The notes under the pieces were generated by a model, which saw only the letters and a program-made list of their open reading frames with translations, ran no database searches and was not told where the DNA came from. 64,000 nt of DNA from Marasmius tenuissimus (Eukaryota > Basidiomycota > Agaricomycetes > Agaricales > Marasmiaceae). The stretch is taken from NCBI GenBank assembly GCA_029532415.1, contig JAQOTA010000050.1, positions 620,001 to 684,000 on the forward strand, read 5' to 3'. The translations under genes were made by a program, and so were the position numbers. Positions 22,862-34,784 of the stretch are shown here, piece after piece. The stretch's first letter is position 1. Each line of letters starts with the position of its first letter.

Positions 22862-23952
22862 TTAACGCCGAGCGACACGCTTCCGCTCGCGACCGTCTTC
22901 TTCTACGTCCATATCCTCCGGTGTGAGATTGAGGTTCTGGTTCTGGACGTGCGAGAGATTGTTCCCTCGAGAGCTCCTGGTCCTGCGACGAGTGGTGATC
23001 GCGCTTGGTGTTGCAACGGGTGAAGGTGCCGAGGACCCGCTGCTGACTGACGACGGGGAGTCAAGCATCATCATAACAGCGTGCCGACGCTTGCTACCAG
23101 CCGAGACGTCAGATAGAGGAGCAATGGACATGGACATGGGTGGTGAATTTAGGATGTCGGGTGAAAGGGTGAACTGTGACTGTTGGTCTGCGCCGGTGAC
23201 TTGTAGATCACTACCCTTAACGCTCCGAGTCTTGGCCAGACGAGCTGCCTGCCTGACTGCTGCAGGAGGAGGTGAAGGAGACAAAGATGAATGTGAAGGC
23301 GCTGCGTGCTGTCGCGGTAAGGTGACATTCGAGATAGAGGTCTGCTGAGGCTGGTGACGGACGAAAGGTCAATGAAAAATCAAAGAAACCAGAAATTTGA
23401 GTACGTACCTGATCCCTGGCCGGTTTGCTAGGCGCAGTTGACTTGTTGGCCTTGGCCTCAGGTTGCTGTTGCTGTTTCTGCGCAGCCATTGGCCCAGCTG
23501 GCACGGGCCCCGTAGGCCGAGCGCGTTCTCCAGCCTTCTCTTTCTCCTCTTCCTCGTCTTCTTCCTCCTCCCTGGACTTGATTGCCTCCATTCTGGCCTC
23601 TATCCAGTCCATTACCTTCCCTATCGTCATACCGTCTGACTCCGACCCTGACGCTGAGGAGTCACCGCCGACAGAAACTCCTTGCTGGATCATCATGAGT
23701 AGATCGTTGCATGCAGCAGCATATCCAGCGTTATAAGCACGCTTTGAAGCATGTCTTGACGACCGGTACAGGGTCGTTATGCTCAACGCAGCAGCTGAAT
23801 GAAAAAGAGAAAAAAAGGTCAGCAAATGACGAACAGAGCTCAAAGACGAAGAGCATACCTCGAAAGTTGTTGACCAGGTCTGTCTCTGCATTCTGGTACG
23901 GTGTTGGCAGTGATGTTGCGAGCGTGTTGAGGTTGAGAGATTCCATTGACAT
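22862..23952 (-). CDS. 322-residue protein with helical N-terminus and acidic/polyQ middle, unknown role
   Basis: Three exons (23952-23859, 23794-23409, 23350-22862). It starts MSMESLNLNTLATSLPTPYQ. Residues about 30-65 form the conserved-looking part (FRAAALSITTLYRSSRHASK, then RAYNAGYAAACNDLLMMIQQ), followed by KVMDWIEARMEAI, a Glu/Lys-rich stretch, a short polyQ, and a Ser/Pro-rich tail with basic RTRSSRG and KRVARR patches. The helical motif faintly resembles the eukaryotic TAPR1/HAPSTR1-type (DUF4588) signature, where F-x-x-AA-x-x-(I/V)T-x-LY recurs; this is a suggestion only. Basic C-terminal patches could be nuclear targeting. A long open frame extending to 24131 on the same strand reads through introns and is not the gene start. 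Confidence 0.8.
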
Positions 23953-24396
23953 GAGAGTTGGAGAACAACAAATGATTTCTCACCTGTCAGAGAGGCCGCG
24001 GAATCACAGGTACCGTGGACCACCACGTGCCTCACCGCATTATTTCTGCTTTTGGAAACCTCGGCTATTGTTCCCATCAGTTCCCATCGATTGATTTCGG
24101 CGATAATCCTTTCAGGGGAGATAGCCGGCACTTTTATTTATCTTATCAGAGAGACGCCAATCTTCCAAATTTACGCCCACAGGTTCGCAGCCATGCTGGG
24201 AATGAGACGTGCCGAAAGTCGTTCAGGGAAGTTCATCCGTTGACGTTTACCGTATTTGTGTGAAGGCGGTGCAGACTCCATGAGAATTCATCACTCAACG
24301 ATACATACATATGTCATTGATGATTGACTTATGGTCGCGACTGAGCACTACACAACTTGAAAGAACTTGAGTCTTAACTTCTACTTTTCGCCCGAT

Positions 24397-24600
24397 CTAA
24401 AATATTTCGGTCTCATAAGCCTCTTCTGTCTCGTCGAGCTCGAGTTGTACGGTGTACACCAAGCTCCGTCGCTCACTGTTGTGGGCATGTGGCGGTTGCA
24501 ACAGCAAAATACAGCTAACCGAATTCTCGCCGCTCGGTGCTAGACCAATCGCGGCACCCGTCATTCTTAAGTTCGCCATCTGTCGCAAGCAAACCCAAGT
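24397..24600 (-). other. Conserved short reading frame in the duplication, copy A
   Basis: Minus-strand frame containing ILLLQPPHAHNS and YTVQLELDETEEAYETE before a stop at 24397. The equivalent frame at 34305-34520 (copy B) keeps ILLLQPPHAHNS and YTVQLELDEIEEAYDAE, so this frame has held while the surrounding frames drifted. It may be the last exon of a gene. I do not recognise it. Confidence 0.35.
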
Positions 24601-24875
24601 TGCGTTGATAACTCGATGAGAGCATGATATCATATCATATATAGCAAATATCAAAGAGGACTCGTGGCTACGAACTTCGAAGGGAGTGAAGGCATTCAAC
24701 GGGACTGAATTGAAATGGAATGTACAGTAGGAAAGTCTGACACTTTGAATACTCTGAGATGGCCAGATGGTATAAATAGAAAAAGAGAGTAAGGAAAGAG
24801 AGAGAGAAAGTGGACGGAATTTGTTACCATCGCCCGCCTCGCTGCGCCACATGTACATCAACGTATCCCCACACT

Positions 24876-26495
24876 TCACCCCATGTTTTCAGCGACATTC
24901 GAGAGTGGTTTGTTCTGGTTCATCATGATTCTCCCCGCTGTGCCTTCTTCAACTGCTGGCAAAGGTTGTTGAGGGTCAACAATGCCACGGGGACTCGCGG
25001 ACTGTTGTTGAGAATTATCCACCCCTTCAGCAAATTGCAAGGTCGATACCATTTGTTGAACACTTTCAACAGCTTGTCCATATGCAATTCGTAGAATTAT
25101 AACAGTTGGTGCAATTCCCTGAAATCCCAGGCATGTTAACTGAGTCAACAATTGGAATGAAGGGGAAGTACAGACCGTCATTGGAATAGCAACAACACCA
25201 AAGTCAAACGGGGCAAGACCATTATTTTCAGGGTCTGTGAGCAATGGCAAAATGGTACCAACAACTGCTGTGCCAGAGTAAAGAAGTCCAGATTCAAGAC
25301 TGGTATTAGTTAAATAACCAAGAGTCAAGATAAGAGAACCTAAAGCAGTGAACATACATTGTTGCAATGAATATCTTGTACTTGGTGTAGACCCTACTTC
25401 CAGTGATCTGTCCTACTTGATGGACTGTCCACCAGATATGACCAGCTACAGACTGCAATTAAGTAGGTAATGATTGCTTAGAAATAGGTAAACATACCTG
25501 TCAGTAAGGTCAATAGGGAGGCATATACAGCAGAAATTATTGTGATTATGGCTTGAATCATGACACAGCTATTATAGAGAGCTACACGGTTGTGTTCAAC
25601 AGCTGAGGTTGAAACTGCAATGCATACCAAGCCAATTGCTAGTAATGGCAAGGAAAAGATGAGGATTATCATTAGTCTTACTATAGGTGCAACTTCCTCA
25701 CCATCTGTAATAATTGCCACAAAGGCAAAAGGGTAGAGGACCCACTTGCTATATCCCCAGATGACATAGCAACGGTGAATCTAGTGAAAGTATAAGGTCT
25801 TTGATTCAGTGTGTCCATGGTCAGCCAAACAACCCACCATCAAGTAATCAAAGATGCAGCTAAGGGGCAAGCTAGTCAGATATCAAACTCTCGGAGAAAA
25901 ATCTGAGACTCACCATGATATGCCAGAGGAAAACACTTGCAAACCCCTTGTAGTAGCATTATTTCAGCTTTCACATTCCACATGTGGGAATCAAGTCAGG
26001 AACACACGTCCATGTGGCAGATGCAGAAAGTGAGCTTCTGCCTGCAAGATATTCAAAGAAAGGGATATGATTCCTTGTCTTGATGGCATTGAAGGCAGCA
26101 AGAGTTTCGTAGGTTTGTCTGCGGATGATGGCAGCATTGCAGATAGTGTTCAGTACAAAAAGTGCAATGATCCATCTTGTGTATGCTCTTGAGGCAGATG
26201 ATTCACGGTGATACCAAAGGACATTGATGGACAACCCAAATATTATGATGTACATCCCTGCAAAGGTACCCATATCAGCACTCAGCAGCCCTAACATAGA
26301 GAGCATGGGTGTCAACCCACCATAAACCAGAAACATTAACTACCAGCATGCCAGTAGAAGTGTTTGTCAGAAGGCAGGGCTGCACAATTATGACAGGGAA
26401 CGTACTGAAAGGGTGGCAATTGGCTTGGCAATGACACTTTGAACAGAGGTGAAAGGTTCTGTGACTTTCCGTGCAATCTCCTGTTCTGAGGCCAT
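24876..26495 (-). pseudogene. Seven-TM-type membrane protein, copy A, frame-broken
   Basis: Exons 26495-26406 (MASEQEIARKVTEPFTSVQS start), 26339-26321 and from 26257 down give a YIIIFGLSINVLW helix and RWIIALFVLNT, then HRCYVIWGYSKWVLYPFAF, AGHIWWTVHQVGQITGSRVY, LAPFDFGVVAIPM and IAPTVIILRIAYGQAVE, with a hydrophilic tail ending VAENMG. This order matches the large Agaricomycete family of putative seven-transmembrane proteins with a conserved RCY(V/I)(V/I)W motif after TM3; their role is unknown (receptor-like). Compared with copy B it lacks 2 nt near 25945 and is 5 nt shorter nearby, which breaks the frame, so I call it a pseudogene. Some exon limits are uncertain. Confidence 0.65.
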
Positions 26496-27179
26496 GCTGT
26501 CCACAGTGTGAAGTGTTTTCAGAAATTGGGTTGGTTGAGTTTTCTGTCTTTCCTCAGAGCAATTTGATCCTTTTATCTCCTGGTGATTAGTACTACAATA
26601 AACACAGCCACTTTGTGTCGAAAAGAATCTGCATCAGGTCCGGAAGATGTACAACAAATTTCCTGTGAACATCTCAGCACACCTATTCAGGTTAGCAGAA
26701 TTGTGCATACCCAGCTGGTAACATACAGGATGGATATAAATTGAGTCAGCCAATAGCAAACTGTGCCTGTGGCTCACTGTAGGATCAATGTGCAGGGGAT
26801 CAGTGCTCTTGTGCCAAACTGATGCTTCAAAGACCAATTCCTGAACACTCTAGGCCAAGAAGTTTGGGTGAGACACACTCCCATTGAGAGCTGCCATGAA
26901 GACAGACAAGATTTTTTGTGCACTCTAAACAATACTACTGTCATTTGTATTGGCAGAGTACACTGAAACAACTCTCACTGCTCATGCAGCAGGACCACCC
27001 GTGAACCATCCACCAATATCTTGGAATGAATATGAGTACAATCTCGTCCATCAAGTTAAGTAGATCTGAGCTCGGTACCCACGGCCATCCAGGTTGAAGC
27101 CAGGGACTTTGTATCACAATTTTCTCGTTGATCATGTCCCAGCACCGCGACAGTTTCAGAATTGATAAATATGAGGCGG

Positions 27180-28290
27180 GACTTACCGTAGCCATAAGAT
27201 ATTGATTCTTACCCAATGCTAAAGTCGAGTAGCAGATCGGAAACGGATGGAGTTTTGTTAGCAATATGAGAAGCAAAGGTGGAGTAGTGATGGCGATTTG
27301 ATTCAAAGTTGGATAGAGGTTTGTTGAGACCGCTACTCGCTACTCGCGGTGCGGCGCGACCGCCAGTGAGCCATTTATCAGTTAGAGAAAAATGCAAGTC
27401 AGGATCCCGTCTGGAAAAGTACGAGATATATCTAAGTAACACATCTGAAGTGGTCTCGCGGTGATTTATGCGAGGCCAAAGCCAGCGATGAAGTTTCTCT
27501 GTATTGTAAATCTTTTAATCAAACATATGCCCAATACCGCCAGAATCTCGGGCTTTGTTGCGATGAGGTGAGCTGGCCATAGCCATATACTCCCACAAAG
27601 CGCTGAGAAAGAGATCCCAAGTAGTGACAATTTGGACTTTGCTGCCATACAAGACACGAAGGTGAAGTGATGATGGCGGGTATATACTATAGTGGGATTC
27701 TGACTGTGTCTGGATTCTGCTGCGAAGGACGACTAGCGTCAACCAGATCCGCCAAATTTGACATTTTCGACGGCAACTAAGAGGGGAACGTGGGGAGTTA
27801 TTGAACAGACGGCCAATTGTGCAACACTAAGATGCTTCAATCCAATTCACGATATCATCCTTCTCGCTCGACCTCAAGCCTGAAACCCGAGTCCCATATC
27901 TAACTCCCTTCTCGTATTGTCTAACACTATTCATTCATATGATCCATGTAGCAGATACTTACGACCAACATCAAACTCGAAATAGCGAGCTCCAATCCAT
28001 TGCCGATCTGATGATCCAGTGTATCGAGAGGTTAAAACAACGACCGCTCCAAATACTGCACCTATTTTCACTTGTGTCGCGAGGTTAACGCATGAGAGAT
28101 GCCCAACATCCTCACTGATACCATAGTCATACAGGATGGTCAAGGCACCATCAGTTCTCAGGAGTGTGGCACCATGGCGGACATAGGAACTGTCAGCTCC
28201 GAGGAAGATAGCATACCGAATGGGTATGAGACGCGAGATAATCATGATGGTAGAAGGATGATCGTCATATTTTTAGCAGGGATGAGGTAA
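27180..28290 (-). pseudogene. Degenerate unit of the duplication, copy A (unknown gene)
   Basis: Matches about 36850-37980. On the minus strand the clearest coding-like parts are AIFLGADSSYVRHGATLL (about 28210) and an LSLLGISFSAL stretch followed by IWLWPAHL (about 27640-27560). A YDYGISEDV patch followed by a hydrophobic VVVLTSRY segment is weakly reminiscent of the DUF6533 N-terminus, but copy B does not preserve that frame. No intact model. Confidence 0.3.
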
Positions 28291-29498
28291 TTACTTCGCT
28301 CCAAGCGTCACCGAAGTGAGGGGGAACAGCATGGAGTTGTTACTGAGCTGCCGTGGTCATTCGGTGGGTCCTCGTCCGAATGATGGTCGTGAAGAAACAA
28401 ACAAGAGCGTTTGAGCAATGTTGTGGCAATAAAGTCGAAAGAGACGTCTACTCTGACAGGGCTAAAGATCGGTAATGTTCTTGTGATGTCGAGCTGATCG
28501 AGGCGCTGCACTTGGCCGACACGCTCAGATTCCATCCGAGAAGTACGGCCGTTTACTTCTTGAGAGACACAGCCTAAGACTAAGGCCTACGCATGAGGGG
28601 GTTGGAGCAAAATTGCACCACGAGTAATTATCTCCTTGATGGCGAAAACAAATTGTCACAAGTGTAGTAAATCATAACTAGGGAAATGTAGGACTCGGGA
28701 TGAGGCCAGCTCTCCGAGAAAGCTCCAGAAAAGCACGACATGCAAATGTTTCTTGGAAGCCGGAAGGCGAATTAGATGCTGCGGTACCATCGTGAGAGGT
28801 ATTGATATATCCCGGGCAGCATTCCTGATTCAAAGACGCCTGGGTACCGACACAGGTTGACTGCTTCGTTCGAGAAGCTTGAAAACTTGACTAACAAACG
28901 GAGAGCAAAGCAAACAACAGCAGCCTGAGCATTATACCGATCGAACACAGGTTCTGCTGGTGAAGCACCTGAGGAAGCGTAATCCCAAGAGTAAACCAGC
29001 TCGGCCCGATTGACCTGAACGGAATGTTCAAGTGGAGTTGGAGGAGATGTCGTTGTGGTCGAAGTCCTCACGATCGAGATCTGTCTCGAGACTGGTGATA
29101 CGGGCGTTTCTCCACTGAGACCTTTAGGATAGCAAGGAGACATGTACACCGTACCGTAACATTGTTCGCTCTTCAATCAAGACCTACCATCGATTTTCAG
29201 CTTCAATCGAGATCATCCTGCCTTATTGCTGTGTCCCTTGACTTGATCTAGGGTCTAAAGTCCCCGAAACCGGGCCGTACTACTTCGGAGGTTTGCAGAG
29301 AATTTCTGGACTTCTGGCCACTCAATTGTCCGAGCCGTTGGGCAACACAACATATTTGGTGGAAGTAAAAGTGCCGAAGAGGGTACACCAAATTTCAATT
29401 GTGAGACTTCTGTCGTGTAGGAGTCAGCCCTTAATCATCCTCTGCCCAGTGAAGTAGAGCGAGATTAACACCAACCTGGATTCTGGAGAGAGATTTCA

Positions 29499-30860
29499 TT
29501 GGATCTGTGTCCAATGACCAATATCGCTGGTCTACTGTTCGCGTATGAAAAATCTGAGTATATCAGGAAGACAAAGATCAAAGCTGACCGGCCGGAACTT
29601 CGCGCTTGTGCTCGAGCGAATGGTGGTTCGAAAGGAACCGTAACCGGCAAATTCTGGACCGGGATCTGCGGGGCGCCCAGTGGGCATCATGGCTTTTGAT
29701 TCGCAACAACCGTCATCTGTCTGCGAGATCCATTGTTTTTTTCCTCCTTCCCGATTCCCCGCTATGCGTCAGGCCAATCTCTTTGGAAGAGCTCACTCTG
29801 CTTCCCTGTCAGTCGAACCTCAGTCTACCTCCGTCGATTCCTCGGTCGTTCAACCGAAATCCAACAGTTGGCCAGGATTCAAAGCAACGTTCGACCTGCG
29901 ACGAGGTGTAATTTTTGATAGCATTTACGGCGCATAACCTCTTACTCAGTAAGCCTCTACTCTTTTCGTTACTCAGAGCTCTTACACCTATGTTTGTCAG
30001 ATGCTGTCCTGCTACTGGCAACCGTTGGCTACCCAGCTTCCGGCTCAAAGTCATACTCATCAAATCTTCTTGATCTCCACGCCTTCTCTCGGCTCGGTAT
30101 CACTCAGGGCGGCTGCATAACCCAAGCCGCTATGGCCTGCTGGAGAGAAACGTTAGCTTAGGGGAAATGAAAGCGACGGGTGTGGGTCTCTGACAAATGC
30201 TATGAGTCCTAGATGATACAAGTGCGTGGCCATTCCACCTCGCTATGAACGCCAGTGCTAACGTTCCTTGTTGCTAGTGCTCGACTAGTTCTCTCATTCC
30301 GTCACCATGAAGACCTTTGAAGACCAACAAAAAACGCTTTTGTGACTGAAGGCAAACGAAATAGTCCCCGGATAGCCAAGCCCTGCACATGCTTCACGCG
30401 AAGCCAGAGACTACAAGTCCTCACGTCCTCTACTCTAGGCAGAGTACGCAGGTCTCGGGCTGGCCCAAACGATCCTGCAACCCCCTCATGAAAACTTGCC
30501 GAACTCTAGAGACCTCATCCGCATCGTGGTACCGCCACAGACCCAACTCTAGATATTCGAAGGTTGCCGCCATGAACAGCTCTCAGTACAACTGGCACCG
30601 AAATCATCGTCCCCACGAATGCCGTCATCCTTTTCACAGTTGTCAAGAGCAGCATCGTTGTCGTTGCCATCGTATACACCACCTACCAAATTCGGGTCGT
30701 CAGAATGGGCGTTCATCCCAGGTAAATTTCATTGCATGTACCTCCACGGTAAAGGCGGCTTATACTCACAATCAGATTGTCACGAGCTGCAATGGAGTTT
30801 TGAGGGCTCACTCGACTGCCTACTCTGGCCGTATCAGGGTCATGTTTCATTAATGTCGGG
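29499..30860 (+). pseudogene. Degenerate unit with a membrane segment, first of three copies
   Basis: Plus-strand sequence recurring at 39170-40490 and, in part, at 41540-42160. Coding-like parts: MAFDSQQPSSVCEI (about 29691), and near 30590-30720 TGTEIIVPTNAVILFTVVKS continuing into a hydrophobic VVVAIVYTTYQIRVV helix. Exon-like boundaries exist, but stops and frame changes between copies prevent a model. Family not recognised. Confidence 0.35.
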
Positions 30861-31280
30861 TGAGTGATGTCTCGCTGGTTATCAATTTGTCGTATTCACC
30901 TGCAATTGCTTAGTGAATATGCGAGGATTCGGCCTACCACGTCGACCACTACCTGAGATGGAGGTCGAGAATGAGAGGAGAAGTGTTCGCTTGGGTGAGT
31001 TATTGAGTTGAGAATCCCTCGCATATACTCAATACTCATCAGCGAGACTCCTGATGGACTTGGTGGATCTTCAGATGATCCACCGGACGAAACAACACGG
31101 TACGATAAAGCTCTCCGTATCTCGCTTGAGACCACGACGCGATGGTGACGAAGTACTTCTTCCAAACATCAGAACTACGTAGCACAACAGATGAGGTCTC
31201 GAGGGTCTGACTGTCGCCATCCACGGGTACGGTCTTCATAGAAATTCCTGACGTGCTCGACTGACTGGTTTACACGTACC

Positions 31281-34044
31281 CTAGATTCCCTGGCGGCAAT
31301 AACGAACTCGTTCAATTCCATCCATAACGATTTCTAAGTCCTGGATTTCAATCATAAGATGGATCCACTACTCGCAGGAGGCTTCCACTTCCAACGTCTT
31401 CGATGTTCGGTTCAAGCGCCGCCATTCACTTTTACAAAAGGTGTGCGGCAAAGCGATCTCTTTGTACATCCGAATATGTTTCTATAAACCTTGCTTACAC
31501 ACTCTCATCGGGCACCGACGAGCAAGTCAATCCCACAAGCGTGAACCGTCGCTCGATGAAACCTAGCCGCAGCCGGTCTCTCAGTTATCTTCAGTCATTA
31601 TGGAGGGAGACATACCAACGAATGGGACACAAGGGTTCCTCCAAAGCGTTTCACGCCCACTATCGTGGTTGCAGGACGCCGCAGGTGCTTATGATATGGC
31701 TACGGATGCGCGGGGAGGTATGTCTCCCATATGAGCTCTCAGGCCCCGGAGAACTAAACTTCCGTTAATCAGCATGACACCAAGTTAAGTCGCAGATCTC
31801 ATGTCGATGTCCAAGCATAATAACTGCCTTCCGAGGTCGACAATCATGAGCACGGAGTTCCCTCGGCGACCCGTCCTCAGTTTCGGAGAGTTACTACTAG
31901 TATTCAATGGCCCCATATCGATATCAGACGGAGAAGCCTGTATACCTGTGCTCTCGATGTCTCGTACCGTAATCGTACCCTATGTCGATGGCACTTCCAA
32001 TGTTCATCACGATTCCGGATCAATGCTTTTATGGGCGAGGGTGATTTCAGGCACGAAACCGGCGTCCACAGCGGCCTTTCGAACCACAACCACGATGTTC
32101 ATTCCCTTGACACCTCTATCGCTCTCTTCAAACTCTTTCCATCATTCAATCATGTCTGTTGAAATGGGATACAGTGAAAGCGCTACCATAGGTTCCTGGT
32201 AAGGTTGAATCGTGATTAGAGTGTCCAATCACAATCATTTATCTGACTCTTTCCACCGACATGTAGCATGAATCTTTACGAGCTCTGGGACTAAAGTAAG
32301 GGCTGGATGATATCACTACCCCTCTGGTCGAGCTGAGCATCGACGTTGTCCTGCATGCTGAAGCGTATCGGTGAGGTTGAATGTTTGGTTCAGAACCAAT
32401 CCAAAGCCACTCTAACATGCGCCCTCACAGGTATCTATCAAGGCACGCCATTCAAAGTTGTCTGAATAATTTCCGTGGCTCCGGCATAGCCCTCGCAATT
32501 ATTCAGGGTAGAAACCGAGGAGGGACAAAGCGATGGCAATCGGACTGTGGGACTGGGTCCCTGGTCGACAATGCCGGTGTGTAATTTTTCTATTCAGATA
32601 TCGGCGGTCGGGTCAACCTGCCTTGCATGTGGATTCATCACGCCGCTGTTTTACGGTCTCCTTGAAAATATCTGAAAATCAAAGCCCTCTTCCTGTACTC
32701 GACACGGTTGTTTCGATTCTCAAGTTGACACCAGGCAACCATCCCTCATCTCAACCCGAAGCCTTACGCCAGCTCATACGATGATTCATGAGGCTTCCAG
32801 AAGAATCGTCCGATGTCTTCCTCGGGAAAAGAAAATATATCCAGCCCGTCACCATAAGCTAAGCTACGAAGACAACAACAAGCCAGAGGCATAGAGAATT
32901 TCTTACTTTTAGTGACGCCCCAAAATCATCACCATCAATATCATGACCACGGCCTCTGCAAGGCGTTTCACGGTCGTCATCGCTACTCAGCTCATCACTG
33001 GGTCGCACAAGACAAATTTAACGGGACTTGGGAGCAGCTTCCAACACTACTGTTTCCGTAATCGGTCGCCCCGAGCACCGAACCTCTCTCCCTAATGACT
33101 TTCAGCTGGAAAGGGCCCACAGATTTCCGAATTCCTGTACCACCCCACACAAGTTGTCCACAAATTCCCAGATTCTTGCTCCTTTCATCAACAATACCTT
33201 CTTCGTTACACTCACCGCCCATATCCTGGATCTTTGTACCACCCCACACGCCTGGCGCTTTTAGGATGCGTCCTATATCAACTGAATTGCCGTGTATGAG
33301 GTTCGCGATACAGACAAGTTTTTTTGTTGTTTTTTTTTTTTCAGGGGAAGGGGTGGGGAAGGGGTGGGGTTATACCATCTGATGTTCTGGCAAACCGGGC
33401 AGATGGACTCGATTGGCATCCTACTAACGGCACAATCTTCCTCCCTTTCATAGTCCGCAGGACGTCCCGTCATACATGGCACCGAACAGTTTGGTTTTTT
33501 ACAGCCGACGTCTTGAACACTCATATCAATAACGAGACAGAGTTTAAGGTGAGCTTGGATAAGTCGTGCTTAAGACCGTTATCTCGATCTAATCGTCAAT
33601 TGGTAGCCTCCGTACGGTTTAGGCAGAAGATATCCGCTTCCTCAAACCTCCACGCCGACAGCCAAATACCCATAGGTGAACTTGATGGCAAATTCTAGTA
33701 CATCTCTCTGACAGTCAATTCTCTACCAGGTCTTTTGCAACTTGACAACACGCCAAGCTCGCAAGTCCTGTGGTCTTCACGGCTCGCCAGATCCTATGAC
33801 TCGAAGTCATACGGATGCCCCCATCATTAAACAAGTGGTCGCCTACGCCTCAGAACATTGAGGTGCCACTAGTCCGAGGCTACGGGATCGGGATAGGCAG
33901 TTAGGAAAGTCAATCCAGTGGTTCTACCTGTTCCTGGTCGTGGCCCAGTCATAGATGCCGAATGTCATGTTTCTCGTGGTCAGGGCCTCAGGTACACCAG
34001 CCCACGGGGCTCCTCTTCCGCATTCAGATGCTGGCACTCGTACC
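31281..34044. other. No gene recognised
   Basis: About 2.8 kb between the two copies of the duplication. Short frames only (the longest, 31801-32202 plus, has no motif I know). A T-rich run with two G-rich repeats ggggaaggggtgggg sits at about 33319-33370. Weak similarity to 41.0-41.1 kb occurs near 31.42-31.46 kb. Confidence 0.4.
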
Positions 34045-34304
34045 CGGCACTTTTATTTACCTTGTCAGAGAGACGCTGATCTTCCAAATTTACACTCGCA
34101 GTTCTCTTGCCGCAGTCACACTGGGAATGGGACGTCCCGAAAGTCGTTCAGGAAAGTTTCATCCGTTGATGTTTACCGTATTTATGTGAAGGCGGTGTGG
34201 ACTCCATGAGAATTCATCACTCAAAGATTAATACTTACATATGTCATTATTGATTGACTTACGGTCGCGACTGAGCGCCACCACAACTTGAAAGAACTTG
34301 AGTT

Positions 34305-34520
34305 CTAACTTGTACATACCTTCCTGTCCGATCTAACAAACTCGGCGTCATAGGCCTCTTCTATCTCGTCGAGCTCAAGTTGTACAGTGTACCCCAAGCT
34401 CGGTTGCTTGCTGTTGTGGGCATGTGGCGGTTGCAACAGCAAAATACAGCCAACTGAATTCTTGGTTCTAGACCAATCACGGCACCCGCCATTCTTGAGT
34501 CCGTCATTTGTCGCAAGCAA
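34305..34520 (-). other. Conserved short reading frame in the duplication, copy B
   Basis: Counterpart of 24397-24600. It keeps ILLLQPPHAHNS and YTVQLELDEIEEAYDAE, but the frame runs past the copy A stop to end at 34305. Confidence 0.35.
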
Positions 34521-34784
34521 CACGAGTTACCTTGATAACTGGATGAGAGCATGATATCATCTTCAGTAAATATCAAAGCGGTATCATGGCCACAAAGGAA
34601 GTGAAGGCATTTGACGAGATTAAATTGATATGAATGTAACAGTAGTAGAGCTTGATGTTTGGTATACTTCTAAGCCGGCTCAGATGGTATAAATTGAAAA
34701 AGAGAGTAAAAAAAGAGAAAGAGCAAGCGGAATGGAATTTGAGACTATTGCTCTCCACATATACACCGACATTATTCCCGCACC

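Larger units (their letters stand above)
24128..31280 (+). repeat. Segmental duplication, copy A
   Basis: Matches 34045-40915 in the same orientation. The left boundary is sharp: ggcacttttatttaTctt... at 24128 equals ggcacttttatttaCctt... at 34045, with no similarity immediately before. Similarity is high over 24.13-26.5 kb and patchier to about 31.3 kb, with small indels. The copy contains the 7TM-type pseudogene and two degenerate units described separately. Right-hand similarity fades gradually (traces to about 31.45/41.1 kb). Confidence 0.8.

Noticed and set aside
23217..24131. Single 304-codon minus-strand ORF as the gene
   Set aside because: It reads through two introns; the spliced model starting at 23952 gives a coherent protein and includes the downstream exon to 22862.
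33319..33370. T-run followed by G-rich repeats as a functional G-quadruplex or poly-A trace of a retrogene
   Set aside because: Only two short G-rich units and no retrogene body or target duplication adjacent.
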